A stretch of DNA of 64,000 nt from Alphaproteobacteria bacterium (GCA_024742275.1 JANSYS010000022.1:1-64000); one strand, 5' to 3'. Positions 52,102 through 61,718 are shown, counted from the first letter of the stretch. Translations and numbers: made by a program. The notes: generated from the sequence alone by a model not told the origin.

Positions 52102-54177
52102 ATGAACGTCGATATTCTGTGGGTGATCGTCTGTGCCGGGCTGGTCTTCATCATGCAACCCGGTTTCGCCTGCCTCGAGAGCGGCCTCGCGCGCTCGAAA
52201 AACAGCATCAACGTCGCCGTCAAGAACGTCGCCGACTTCGTCGTCTGCACATTCGTCTACATGGTCGCGGGCTTCGGACTGATGTTCGGCGACAGCACCT
52301 ACGGGCTTTTCGGAGGCAGCTTCCTGTTCTTCAACGAACCGGGAGCGGACCTTGTCGCTTTCTTCATGTTCCAGCTCATGTTCTGCGGGACCGCGGCGAC
52401 CATCATCTCGGGTGCCGTGGCGGAGCGGATGCCGTTCAAAGCCTATCTCCTGGTTTCCGCGCTGGTCTCGCTTCTGATCTATCCGATCTTCGGCCATTGG
52501 GCCTGGGGCGGGACCATCGCAGACGGTCAGGGCTGGTTGGCGAAGATCGGGTTCGTCGATTTCGCCGGCGGCTCGGTGGTCCATTCGGTCGCCGGCTGGG
52601 TCAGTCTCGCCGCGGTCATGATCATCGGCCCTCGCATCGGCCGCTTCGGATCCGCCCAAGCCACGTTCCGCAGCCACAGCCTGCCGATGGCGACGCTTGG
52701 CATGTTCCTTATCTGGTTCGGGTGGATCGGTTTCAATGGCGGCAGCCTCCTGACCGCCGACGCGCGCGTGCCGCTGATCATCCTCAACACGATGGTCGCC
52801 GGGTCCATGGGGGGACTTGCGGCGATCGCCGTGTGCTACTGGCGCTACCGGCGCGTCGGTGTCGTCGATCTGATCGGCGGCGTGCTGGCCGGGTTGGTCG
52901 CGATCACGCCAACCGCCCATTGCGTCACGCTGTTGGATGCGGCTCTGCTGAGTGCGATCGGCAGCTTGCTGTGCATCGGCGCGTCTCGGGTACTGGAACA
53001 GTATCGGATCGACGATGCGGTGAACGCGGTCCCCGTGCATGCGGTGGCGGGCGTCTGGGGAACGCTCTGCGTCGCGCTGTTCGGCGATCTGGAAATCCTG
53101 GGTACCGGGCTCACGCGGCTGGAACAGCTCGAAGCCCAGACGATCGGTGTCCTGGTGGCCTTCGCCTGGGCGTTCGGCGGCGGGTACGTGCTCCTGCGGA
53201 TCGCAGACCGTATCATCCATCTTCGGGTCCCGGACGCTTGGGAAACGGTCGGTCTCAATGTCGCCGAACACGGCGAGTCGACCGACCAACTCGATCTTCT
53301 GAGGCGGATGGAGCATCACCGCCGCACCGGCGACTATACAGACCCGATCCCCGTCGAACTCGATTCCGAGGTCGGCGACATCGCCAGACAGTACAATCGG
53401 GTTCTGGAACGCCTGTCGGCGGCGAAGGCAGAGGCGGAAGAGGCAAACGCCACCAAATCCCGCTTCCTCGCATCCATGAGCCATGAGCTGCGGACGCCGC
53501 TCAATGCGATCATCGGGTTTTCGGAGCTGATGGCGAAGAAGTACTTCGGTGATCTGGGTGCGCCTAAATACGAGGACTACGCGAACGAGATCCACCGCAG
53601 CAGCACCCATCTGCTCGACCTCGTGAACGAAATTCTCAACATCTCCACCATCGAGTCCGGTGGCTACGTCCTGAACAAGACCTACATCGACCTGAAGGCG
53701 ATCGCCCGCGAGAGCGCCCGTGTGGCCAGCCAGACAGCCCGGGAAAAAAGCCTGAAGCTGGTGGTCATCGGCGACGATGTCACACCGCCGCTGGAGGCGG
53801 ACGCACGGGCCGTGCGACAGATCATCCTCAACCTGGTTTCGAACGCGATCAAGCACACGCCGAGCGGCGGATCGATCACGCTGGAGATCAACGCGACCGA
53901 CAGCAACCACACGCTGTCGGTTCAGGATACCGGCGAGGGGATCAAGCCGGATTGGCTGCCCCGTCTGACAGATGCCTTCACAACCTCCGCCTCGAATCCC
54001 TATCTGGCGGAGGGCGGCGTCGGGCTCGGCCTATCGATCGTCAAGATGCTGGTCGACCTGCATGGCGGAACGCTGGAAATCGAAAGCGTGGTCGGCGAAG
54101 GGACGCAAGTGCGGGTGACGCTGCCGAACAGGTTGCCGACCGTCCCCGGCGAACCGGATCAGCGGCCGGCCGCGTAG
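52102..54177 (+). CDS. Ammonium transporter-histidine kinase fusion (Amt-HK)
   Basis: A 691-residue inner-membrane protein. Residues 1-375 are an Amt/Rh channel domain with the twin His (His161 in GGSVVHSVAG; His313 in AVPVHAVAG), Phe gate residues Phe90 and Phe211, and Trp135 and Ser215 of the recruitment site, so the permeation path is intact. A linker with a HAMP-like segment and coiled coil (about 415-450) leads to a kinase with His461 (MSHELRTPLN), N-box (LNLVSNAIKH), VQDTGEGI and GGVGLGLSIVKM. No receiver domain is attached and no response regulator gene is adjacent. It resembles Kuenenia Ks-Amt5, a sensor that couples ammonium to phosphorylation. Its 3' end overlaps the convergent gamma-glutamyltransferase-family gene by 19 bases. 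Confidence 0.93.
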   Translation: MNVDILWVIVCAGLVFIMQPGFACLESGLARSKNSINVAVKNVADFVVCTFVYMVAGFGLMFGDSTYGLFGGSFLFFNEPGADLVAFFMFQLMFCGTAATIISGAVAERMPFKAYLLVSALVSLLIYPIFGHWAWGGTIADGQGWLAKIGFVDFAGGSVVHSVAGWVSLAAVMIIGPRIGRFGSAQATFRSHSLPMATLGMFLIWFGWIGFNGGSLLTADARVPLIILNTMVAGSMGGLAAIAVCYWRYRRVGVVDLIGGVLAGLVAITPTAHCVTLLDAALLSAIGSLLCIGASRVLEQYRIDDAVNAVPVHAVAGVWGTLCVALFGDLEILGTGLTRLEQLEAQTIGVLVAFAWAFGGGYVLLRIADRIIHLRVPDAWETVGLNVAEHGESTDQLDLLRRMEHHRRTGDYTDPIPVELDSEVGDIARQYNRVLERLSAAKAEAEEANATKSRFLASMSHELRTPLNAIIGFSELMAKKYFGDLGAPKYEDYANEIHRSSTHLLDLVNEILNISTIESGGYVLNKTYIDLKAIARESARVASQTAREKSLKLVVIGDDVTPPLEADARAVRQIILNLVSNAIKHTPSGGSITLEINATDSNHTLSVQDTGEGIKPDWLPRLTDAFTTSASNPYLAEGGVGLGLSIVKMLVDLHGGTLEIESVVGEGTQVRVTLPNRLPTVPGEPDQRPAA

Positions 54178-55958
54178 CCTTGCATGCCCCGTGCGTTGGC
54201 GGCCGCCTTCAGGACGCCGTTCTCCCTGGCGGCCGCGGTCAGTCGTCCCTCGCTCCAATCGCCGCCGACCTGGACCTTGTGGCCCTGCGCCCTGAGCGCG
54301 TCGACGGTTTGGGCGTCGAACCGGCCCTCCATGGCGAGCTTTCCGGGATGTCGCGGTCGCGGCCAGAACGATCCCGGGAAGTGTTCGGAGTGGAAGGCGG
54401 GCGTGTCGATCGCCTCCTGCAGGTTCATGCCGTGCTCGACATGGTGCAGGAACAGCAGCAGCGACCACTGGTCCTGCTGGTCGCCGCCGGGCGTGCCCCA
54501 GACCATGTACGGCTCGCCGTCGCGCATCGCCAGGGAGGGCGACAGGGTGGTGCGCGGGCGCTTGCCGGGCTGGAGCGAGGTCGCCGCGTCGCCGTCTAGC
54601 CAGAACATCTGGCCGCGCACGCTCATGCAGAAGCCGAGTTCCGGAACCACCGGCGCACTCTGCAGCCAGCCGCCGGACGGGGTGCAGGAGATCATGTTGC
54701 CGTCGCGGTCGATTACGTCGATATGCACCGTATCGCCGCGCGCTTCGCCCATCGGCGTGACCGTCGGCTCGCCGAGGCTCCAATAGTGGCCGATCTCGCC
54801 CGGATCGCCGTCGGCGGCGAGGGCCGCGGCGATGTTCGGATTGCGGCCCAGCGGGCTGCCGGGGCGCAGGTCGAGCGAGGCGGTGTCGCCCATGAGCGCG
54901 CGCCGCTCGGCCGCATAGGCGTCGGAGAGCAGCACGTCGGCCGGGACGTCGGTGAAATCCGGATCGCCGTACCATGCCTCGCGGTCGGCGAAGGCGAGCT
55001 TGGCCGCCTCGACGACCGTGTGGACGAACTCCGGGCCGGTCGCGTCCATGTCTGACAGGCCCATGTCGCGCAGCAGGGCGAGCTGCTGCAGCAGGACCGG
55101 CCCCTGGCTCCAGAACCCGCATTTGCAGACCGTGTAGCGCCCGTAGTCCAGGGTCACCGGGTCCTCGTAGCGCGCCTGCCAGGCGGCGAGGTCGTCACCG
55201 GTCATCAGCCCCTTGTGAGCTCGGCCCGATGAGTCGAGCAGGGTCTCGTTCCGATAGAACCGGTCGATCGCATCAGCGACCCAGCCTTTGTACCAGATGT
55301 CGCGAGCCGCCTCGATCTGCCGCAGTCGGTCGCTCGACGCCGCCTCGGCCTCGTCGAGGATTCGACGGTAGGTCGCCGCCAGCGTCCGGTTGGTCATCCA
55401 TTCGCCGACCGCCGGCGGGTTGCCACTTTTGAGGTAGACCTCGGCGGAAGTCGGCCAGTGATCGCGGAACAGCGGCGCGACGCGGCTGGCGAACTCGGCG
55501 ATCTTCGGCAGGACGGGGACACCCTGCTCGGCGTAGTCGATGGCGTAGGTGAGAACCTCGCGCAGGCTCATGGTCCCGTAATCGGCCAGCAGTCTCAGCC
55601 AACCGTCGAACGCGCCCGGCACCACTGCCGGCAGCAGGCCGCTGCCCGGGATCAGGTCGAGCCCGAGCTTCTGGAACGCCTCGATCGTCGCGCCCGCCGG
55701 AGCCGACCCCTGGGCGCAGAGGACCCGCGGTCTGCCGTCCTTGTTGGCGAAGAACACGGCGGGCAGTTCGCCGCCGGGACCGTTCAGATGCGGTTCGGCC
55801 ACCTGCAGGGTGAACCCGGCGGCGGTCGCCGCGTCGAAGGCGTTGCCGCCCTTCTCGAGCACCGCCATGCCGGCTGCCGAGGCGAGCCAGTGGGTAGTTG
55901 TCACCATCCCGAACTTGCCCTGGAGTTCCGGGCGGGTGGTGAAGGCGAGCTTGGCCAT
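54159..55958 (-). CDS. Gamma-glutamyltransferase-family Ntn-hydrolase (second)
   Basis: A 599-residue protein. GGNAFDAATAAGFTLQVAEPHLNG occupies residues 37-60, and the predicted nucleophile is Thr410 (RGDTVHIDVIDRDGN), start of the small subunit after self-cleavage. No signal peptide is seen. It differs from the first family member (HTTSFS motif) in sequence around the nucleophile and in length. It is third in an operon after the TAXI and TRAP genes (33 bases after the permease), so its substrate probably enters through that transporter. Cephalosporin acylase-like, HpxW-like and gamma-glutamyl hydrolase roles are all possible. Confidence 0.87.
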   Translation of the reverse strand: MAKLAFTTRPELQGKFGMVTTTHWLASAAGMAVLEKGGNAFDAATAAGFTLQVAEPHLNGPGGELPAVFFANKDGRPRVLCAQGSAPAGATIEAFQKLGLDLIPGSGLLPAVVPGAFDGWLRLLADYGTMSLREVLTYAIDYAEQGVPVLPKIAEFASRVAPLFRDHWPTSAEVYLKSGNPPAVGEWMTNRTLAATYRRILDEAEAASSDRLRQIEAARDIWYKGWVADAIDRFYRNETLLDSSGRAHKGLMTGDDLAAWQARYEDPVTLDYGRYTVCKCGFWSQGPVLLQQLALLRDMGLSDMDATGPEFVHTVVEAAKLAFADREAWYGDPDFTDVPADVLLSDAYAAERRALMGDTASLDLRPGSPLGRNPNIAAALAADGDPGEIGHYWSLGEPTVTPMGEARGDTVHIDVIDRDGNMISCTPSGGWLQSAPVVPELGFCMSVRGQMFWLDGDAATSLQPGKRPRTTLSPSLAMRDGEPYMVWGTPGGDQQDQWSLLLFLHHVEHGMNLQEAIDTPAFHSEHFPGSFWPRPRHPGKLAMEGRFDAQTVDALRAQGHKVQVGGDWSEGRLTAAARENGVLKAAANARGMQGYAAGR

Positions 55959-55991
55959 GGACGGGACTCCGCGGTGTCGGTTCGAAACGGG

Positions 55992-57953
55992 TCAGGCGGC
56001 GGCGCGGGCCGGGCGGCTCCGCCACCAGTTCCAGGCGGCGAGCAGGGCGATGACCGCGAGCGATGCCAGTTCGATCTGCACGTTCCAGTACAGCAGGCCG
56101 AGTGCGGCCACGGCGAGCACCACCCGTTCGACGATGGAGATCCGGGCGAAGATCCGGCCCTCCAGCGCGCAGTTCAGCGCGCCGGTGGCGACGATCGCCT
56201 GACCGACGGCGATCGCCTGACGCCCGAAGTCGTCGCCGAGACCGAGGATCTCGGGCTCGAACAGGAACAGGAACGGCATCAGGAAGCCGGGCAGGGCCAA
56301 CCGGACCGCGTTGAAGGATGTGCCCCAGAAACTCGCCTTGGCGATGTTGGCGCCGACCAGGGCGGCCACCGCGACCGGCGGCGTCACCGCCGACAGGTTG
56401 GCGAAGTAGAAGACGAACATATGCGCCGCCAGCAGCGGCACTCCGGTCTCCACCAGCGCCGGCGCGCCGAACAGGGCGACGATGAAATAGGAGGCGGAGG
56501 TCGGGAGACCGAGCCCGAACACGAGGCAGGAGACGGCGACCACGATCGACAGGGTGAACAGCGAACCGTCCGACAGATCGAGCATGGCGAAGGAGAGCTT
56601 CTGGGCGAAGCCCGTGACGGTCAGCAGTTCGATCAGCACGCCGATGACGGCGATGACGGTGGCGACCGCCGCCCCGGATCGGGCGCCTTCGACGAGACCG
56701 TTGACCACCCGGGCAAGGGCCTCGCGGATCGACTCGAAGGAGAACCGGCCGCGTGTGACCGTGACTACGATATCGAGCCCGAGCAGCAGCAACACGGAGA
56801 TCAGCGCCGAGTTCCCAGCCGGGATGCCGCTGACGAGCAGCCAGACGAGCACGGCGATGGAGACGGCGAGGTGCCATTGCCCCTTCGCCACCTCCGCCAG
56901 GCCGGGGCCGTCGTCCAGCACATCCGACTCGCGGGCGTCGAGGTTGAGATTCACGGCTCGCAGCTGCACCGAGAACATCAGGTAGGCGTAATAGATCAGC
57001 GCCGGCGCAAGGGCCGCGAGCATGATCGAGTTGTAGGGCAGGCCGGTCATGCCGACGATCAGGAAGGCGGCGAGGCCCATCACCGGGGGCATGAGCTGAC
57101 CGCCGGTCGAGGAGACCGCCTCGACGGCGCCGGCGAACTCGCCCTTGAAGCCGTAGCGCTTCATCAGCGGAATGGTCAGCGCCCCGGTCGAGGCCACGTT
57201 GGCGACGGTGGACCCCGAAACGGTCCCCATCAGGCCGCTGGAGATCACTGCGACCAGGGCCGGTCCGGCCCGGGATCTTCGGCCGATGGTGAAACCGATC
57301 TGGACGATGAAGTCGATGGCACCGGTGGCCTTCAGGGCGCCGCCGAACAGCATGAACATGAAGATCGTGCCGGCGGACAGGCTGGTCAGGCCGCCCAGCA
57401 GGCCCTGGAAATACGGAATCGAGGTGTAGCCCAAGAGCCGCTGCGGTGCGATCCCGCCGTGGAAGAAGATGTCGCCCGGCATCAGGTAACCCCAGAGCCC
57501 GTAGGCGATGCCGATCAGGGCCATGGCCGGGATGGTCCAGCCCCACTGGAAGCCGGAGAGGACCAGGGCGGTAAGCAGCAGCAGGGCGCCAATGGTCATG
57601 TCGGCGGCGTTGGGCAGGAAGCTGCGGACCTGGGTGAGCGCCTGATACTCGACGTGAATATAGGCCATGAGGCCGACCGCCAGGGCGGCCAGCAGCCAGA
57701 AGGCCGTACGGCGCACGCTCTGTTCGGGGCCGCTCCGCTCGATCAGGGCGAGGAACCCGATGATGATGGCGAAGCCGAGGTGGAAGTTCCGGAACTGTCC
57801 CGAGGGCAGCGAGAACGTCGCCAGCTGCATGATGTGAATGCCGAGCATGACGAGCGCGGCCACGAGCAGGAAGCCCGTGGCCGTCCGCGACCGCGTGTCG
57901 GCGGCACCGGCGATTTCCTCGAACCGCCGGCGCGTCTGGTCAGGTTGTGTCAC
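55992..57953 (-). CDS. Fused TRAP transporter permease (second, 4TM/12TM)
   Basis: A 653-residue inner-membrane protein with a small-subunit part in the first 170 residues and a DctM-type part with GLMGTVSGSTVANVASTGALTIP, STGGQLMPPVMGLAAFLIV and GLGLPTSASYFIVA. It starts 22 bases after the TAXI gene and precedes the gamma-glutamyltransferase-family gene by 33 bases. It is shorter than the first TRAP permease of the window and not closely similar outside the motifs. Confidence 0.92.
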   Translation of the reverse strand: MTQPDQTRRRFEEIAGAADTRSRTATGFLLVAALVMLGIHIMQLATFSLPSGQFRNFHLGFAIIIGFLALIERSGPEQSVRRTAFWLLAALAVGLMAYIHVEYQALTQVRSFLPNAADMTIGALLLLTALVLSGFQWGWTIPAMALIGIAYGLWGYLMPGDIFFHGGIAPQRLLGYTSIPYFQGLLGGLTSLSAGTIFMFMLFGGALKATGAIDFIVQIGFTIGRRSRAGPALVAVISSGLMGTVSGSTVANVASTGALTIPLMKRYGFKGEFAGAVEAVSSTGGQLMPPVMGLAAFLIVGMTGLPYNSIMLAALAPALIYYAYLMFSVQLRAVNLNLDARESDVLDDGPGLAEVAKGQWHLAVSIAVLVWLLVSGIPAGNSALISVLLLLGLDIVVTVTRGRFSFESIREALARVVNGLVEGARSGAAVATVIAVIGVLIELLTVTGFAQKLSFAMLDLSDGSLFTLSIVVAVSCLVFGLGLPTSASYFIVALFGAPALVETGVPLLAAHMFVFYFANLSAVTPPVAVAALVGANIAKASFWGTSFNAVRLALPGFLMPFLFLFEPEILGLGDDFGRQAIAVGQAIVATGALNCALEGRIFARISIVERVVLAVAALGLLYWNVQIELASLAVIALLAAWNWWRSRPARAAA

Positions 57954-57975
57954 GGCTTTCCCGTCGTGGCCGGTG

Positions 57976-58980
57976 TCAGCCGTGGATCGTGAACTGGTCG
58001 TCCCAGATGCCGATTTCCTTGAAGTACTTCGCCGCGCCGGCGTTCACCGGGTAGGCGGGCATCAGGAATTCCATGGCGAACTCAGGCGTGATGTCCTTGA
58101 GTCTCACGCCGCCGCGCTTGCGGACGTCCGCGGCATTCTCGTAGATCGCCTTGGTGACGGTGTAGCCGACGTCCTCGGAGATTTCCGGGCTGGCGGCGAG
58201 CACGCCGCCGAAGGAGACCATACGGGTCGGCTCCTTGAGACTGCCCCAGGTCTCCGGTGTGACCATCGCGCTCTTCACGCCCGGGTTCATCTCGGCGGCC
58301 TTGGCGACAAGGTCTTCGCTGATCGGCAGGATCTTCAGCCCGTGGGTCGTCTCCAGACGCTGCAGAACACCCGACGGGTTGCCGGCGGTGAGCAGCGACG
58401 GAATGCAGTCCACCGCGCCGGAGGCCAGCGCGTCGTAGGTCTCGCTCCAGGAGCCGTACGTCCACTCCACCTTGTCCTTGAGGCCGGCGGCTTCGAACAG
58501 GGTGTTCCACAGACCGGTGGTGGCGCCGCCGGCGGTCGCCGGCATCACCCGCTTGCCGACCAGATCCTCCAGCGTCTCGATGCCGGAATCGGCCCGCACC
58601 ATCGGGGTGCATTGCCAGACGGTGTAGGAGAACATCTGAACCGCTTTGACCGGCTTGCCCTCGTAGCGGCCGAGACCGTTGATCGCCGGGTACCAGTCCG
58701 TCGTGGTGGACTGGCCGAAATCCAGAATGCCTTCGCCGATCAGCGCCATGTTCTCGGCACCGCCTGCGGTCGACAGCGAGGCGTGCCGGCCGTCGGAGTG
58801 TTTCGACGCCGCGGCCGCGAGGACCGTGATGATCTGATAGCCCGTCGAGCCGAGGCTGGAGGACCCCCACTGGTAGATTTTGGCCGCCTGGGCGCCGCCG
58901 CCGAGCAGCGGCGTCATGGCCGCGGCTCCCGCGGCGCCGCCAATCCCCTGAAGAAGCGTTCTTCTGGTCAGAATGGTCAT
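57976..58980 (-). CDS. TAXI-family solute-binding protein with Tat-like signal
   Basis: A 334-residue periplasmic protein with a twin-arginine-like signal (LTRRTLLQGIGGAAGAAAM, cleavage near GAQAA). It has the TAXI pattern YQWGSSSLGSTGYQIITVLA and TAGGAENMALIGEGILDFGQS. The Tat-like signal contrasts with the Sec signal of the first TAXI protein. First gene of the TAXI-TRAP-hydrolase operon. Confidence 0.9.
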   Translation of the reverse strand: MTILTRRTLLQGIGGAAGAAAMTPLLGGGAQAAKIYQWGSSSLGSTGYQIITVLAAAASKHSDGRHASLSTAGGAENMALIGEGILDFGQSTTTDWYPAINGLGRYEGKPVKAVQMFSYTVWQCTPMVRADSGIETLEDLVGKRVMPATAGGATTGLWNTLFEAAGLKDKVEWTYGSWSETYDALASGAVDCIPSLLTAGNPSGVLQRLETTHGLKILPISEDLVAKAAEMNPGVKSAMVTPETWGSLKEPTRMVSFGGVLAASPEISEDVGYTVTKAIYENAADVRKRGGVRLKDITPEFAMEFLMPAYPVNAGAAKYFKEIGIWDDQFTIHG

Positions 58981-59176
58981 GATAACCCCCTGGTCACTGG
59001 TGTGATTGGTGTGCCGCCGGCTGGCGACTGCCGAGGGAGGTTAGTGGCCGGTAGGGTTAGCGGCAACCCGAAGAAAGCCCTATTCGGTCTTCATGGGAAC
59101 GATTTAACGCTTGTGGCGACGAATTGATCGTTTCATTGCGAAGACGTTCCGCCCTGGACCGTTTGGGCGGTTCGCC

Positions 59177-59749
59177 TCAGTAGGCCCAGAGCGCGGCCAT
59201 GCTGTCCCCGTTCGACGCGTGGGCGACAGCCTCCAGTCGGCCGGCGCCGCGACCCGAGGTCATCGGCGACTCCGATGCCTCGGCGTCGGCGTCCAATGCG
59301 GGTTGGTAGTAGCCGGTGTAGCGCCGGCGGGCGGCGAGCCACGCAGTTAGGTCGCGCGGATCGGCAACGGCAACGGCATCGAAGCCGCTGCGCTGCAGAA
59401 ACAGGAAGAGGTCCCGGATGATGTGGCCGGTCGCCCGTATTTCGCCATCGAACCCGAGACGCTCGCGGAGCAGTCGGGCCTGCGAGAAGGCGCGGCCGTC
59501 GTTGAACCTGGGAAACTGTAGGGTCACCAGTTCGAGGTTCGGCAGCGCTTCTTGAATCTCCTCGACCGCCTCGTCGGGGGAGAGCGCGATACCCACCCGC
59601 TCGAAGCGCGAGGCCGCCGCTAAACCCCAGTCACGCCATTCAGAGACGGTCATCAGTAAGCTTTCGCTTGCGCAGATCTCGGTTAGGTCGCGGCCCTGGA
59701 GGGGACGCCAGACGTCCTCGATGACGCAGTCGTGCTTAACGATCGGCAT
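59177..59749 (-). CDS. DUF934 protein of the siroheme reductase operon
   Basis: A 190-residue protein with FPRFNDGRAFSQARLLRERLGFDGEIRATGH... (DUF934 core, about residues 78-110) followed by RDLFLFLQRSGFDA and GYYQPALDAD. The C-terminal about 30 residues (EASESPMTSGRGAGRLEAVA) are low-complexity extension. The family travels with sulfite/nitrite reductases and its role is thought to be an accessory to sulfate assimilation. Its start overlaps the reductase stop by 14 bases. No cysH (PAPS reductase) follows within the window. Confidence 0.85.
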   Translation of the reverse strand: MPIVKHDCVIEDVWRPLQGRDLTEICASESLLMTVSEWRDWGLAAASRFERVGIALSPDEAVEEIQEALPNLELVTLQFPRFNDGRAFSQARLLRERLGFDGEIRATGHIIRDLFLFLQRSGFDAVAVADPRDLTAWLAARRRYTGYYQPALDADAEASESPMTSGRGAGRLEAVAHASNGDSMAALWAY

Positions 59750-61388
59750 AGAGAGCCTCCTTGAACGGGGTCAGGCCGGTGCGCCTGATGGCTGCGACGA
59801 ACGGTTCGCCTTCCCGGCGGACCTTCCGGTAAACGTCGATGATGCGTTCGATGGTGTCGGTGACTCTGTCGAAGGCGACGGCGGGCCCGACGATCGCGCC
59901 GATGGCGGCGTCGTCGCCTGCGGATCCGCCCAAAGTGATCTGGTAGAACTCCTCGCCTTTCTTATCGACGCCGAGGATGCCGATATTGCCGACATGGTGA
60001 TGGCCGCAGGCGTTGATGCAGCCGGAGATGTTCAGCGTGAGCGGTCCGATCTCGTTTGCCAGGTCGCTGTCGGCGAAGCGCCGGCTCAACGACTCGGCCA
60101 CCGGGATGGCCCGGGCATTGGCCAGGTTGCAGAAGTCGAGCCCCGGACAGGCGATGATATCCGTGATCAGTCCGATATTGCTCTCCGCCAACCCCTCGCC
60201 CTTGAGTGCGGTCCAGAGATCGAACAGATCGGCCTCGCGCACATGGGGCAAGACCAGGTTCTGCTCGTGGGCGACGCGGATATCGCCGAGCGAGAAGCGG
60301 TCGGCGAGGTCGGCCGCCGCGTCCATCTGTTCGGCCGTGGCGTCACCTGGGATGCCGCCGGCCGGTTTCAGCGAGATCGTCACCACCTGGTGCCCTGGTA
60401 CCTTGTGCGGGAAAAGATTCGTGCGGGCCCAGCGGGCGAAGTCCCGATGTTCCAGCTTGGCGGCGAGGAAGGATGGGTCGGGCGCGGCGGGCGCGAGCGA
60501 CGGCGGCGCGAAGAACCTTTCGATCCGCTCGATTTCGGATGCGGTCAACGTCAGGGCACCGTCGCGGATGCGTTCCCACTCCGCCTCGACCTCCCGGGCA
60601 AAGGCCGCCACACCGGTCTGGGCCAGCAGGATCTTGATCCGGGCCTTGTACAGGTTGTCCCGCCGGCCGAGCAGATTGTAGGTCCGCAGGATCGCCTCCA
60701 GATAGGACAGCAGATGTTCCTTCGGCAGGAAGTCGCGGATCGTCTCTCCCACGATCGGCGTGCGGCCCTGACCGCCGCCGACGACTACCTCGAAGCCGAC
60801 CGAGCCGGATGCGTTTCGCCGCATGCGCAGGCCGATGTCGTGGAATTTCACCGCCGCCCGGTCGGTCTCGGCCCCGGTCACAGCGATCTTGAACTTCCGC
60901 GGCAGGAAAGAGAACTCCGGGTGCAGCGTCGACCACTGCCGAATGATCTCGGCCCAGACGCGCGAGTCCTCGATCTCGTCCGCCGCCGCGCCGGCGAATT
61001 GGTCGGCGGTGACGTTACGGATGCAGTTGCCGGAAGTCTGGATGGCGTGCATCTCGACATCGGCGAGGGCGTCGAGGATGTCGGGCACGTCCTCCAGCTT
61101 CGGCCAGTTGAACTGGATGTTCTGCCGCGTCGTGAAATGCCCGTAGCCCCGGTCCCAGCGCCGGGCGATCTCCGCGAGCTTGCGCATCTGGCGGGACGAC
61201 AGCGTGCCGTACGGGATGGCGACGCGCAGCATGTAGGCATGGAGCTGGAGGTACAGGCCGTTCATCAGCCGGAGCGGCTTGAACTCCTCCTCGGTCAGCT
61301 CGCCGGCCAGACGGCGACCGACCTGCTCGCGGAACTCGGCCGAGCGAGCCCGGACGAAGGCGTGGTCGAAATGGCTGTACTGGTACAT
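59736..61388 (-). CDS. Siroheme/4Fe-4S nitrite or sulfite reductase (CysI/NirA-like)
   Basis: A 550-residue cytoplasmic enzyme reducing sulfite to sulfide, or nitrite to ammonium, with six electrons. The siroheme-Fe4S4 ligands are visible: Cys414 and Cys420 (ACPGLDFCNLANA) and Cys457 and Cys461 (SGCINACGHHH). Repeated ferrite-reductase halves are seen (GHFTTRQNIQF; HEQNLVLPHV). The neighbours cysG, DUF2849 and DUF934 favour the sulfite reductase role, but nitrite reductase cannot be excluded. The electron donor is not encoded nearby. Confidence 0.9.
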   Translation of the reverse strand: MYQYSHFDHAFVRARSAEFREQVGRRLAGELTEEEFKPLRLMNGLYLQLHAYMLRVAIPYGTLSSRQMRKLAEIARRWDRGYGHFTTRQNIQFNWPKLEDVPDILDALADVEMHAIQTSGNCIRNVTADQFAGAAADEIEDSRVWAEIIRQWSTLHPEFSFLPRKFKIAVTGAETDRAAVKFHDIGLRMRRNASGSVGFEVVVGGGQGRTPIVGETIRDFLPKEHLLSYLEAILRTYNLLGRRDNLYKARIKILLAQTGVAAFAREVEAEWERIRDGALTLTASEIERIERFFAPPSLAPAAPDPSFLAAKLEHRDFARWARTNLFPHKVPGHQVVTISLKPAGGIPGDATAEQMDAAADLADRFSLGDIRVAHEQNLVLPHVREADLFDLWTALKGEGLAESNIGLITDIIACPGLDFCNLANARAIPVAESLSRRFADSDLANEIGPLTLNISGCINACGHHHVGNIGILGVDKKGEEFYQITLGGSAGDDAAIGAIVGPAVAFDRVTDTIERIIDVYRKVRREGEPFVAAIRRTGLTPFKEALYADR

Positions 61389-61391
61389 GGC

Positions 61392-61718
61392 TCAGGCCAC
61401 CTTGAGGGACGGAGTGAGACCGGTGTCGACCGTCGGGCCGGCGGCGCGAATGCGTTCGCGCTGGCTCAGGGGGACCAGGGTTCCGTCGATCTGAACCGAC
61501 ACCGGGAACAGGTACGCCCCGACGACCGAGCGGGCGCGCACCGCTTCCAGTGCCGTGACTTCAAAACCGGCCAGTTCGGCTGGCTCCGCGCTGGCATGGG
61601 CGTCTTCGAACCGATCGGACCAGCCGTGGGCGATGGTCAGATAGACCACGGCGCCGTCGGACAGCCGGTTGGCGGTCATCACCTTGTGGACGGCTGGATT
61701 CCTGGTGGACGAGGTCAT
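61392..61718 (-). CDS. DUF2849 small protein
   Basis: A 108-residue protein of DUF2849, found between siroheme synthase and sulfite reductase genes in alphaproteobacteria: HKVMTANRLSDGAVVYLT starts the domain and PVSVQIDGTLVPLSQRERIR ends it. GGAGAG precedes the ATG at 61718. It ends 3 bases before the reductase start, so it is co-translated. Function unknown, possibly assembly or electron transfer support. Confidence 0.86.
   Translation of the reverse strand: MTSSTRNPAVHKVMTANRLSDGAVVYLTIAHGWSDRFEDAHASAEPAELAGFEVTALEAVRARSVVGAYLFPVSVQIDGTLVPLSQRERIRAAGPTVDTGLTPSLKVA

Noticed and set aside
55458-57992. An 844-codon plus-strand frame opposite the second gamma-glutamyltransferase and TRAP genes
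   Set aside because: No domain; the minus strand carries the conserved nucleophile and TRAP motifs.
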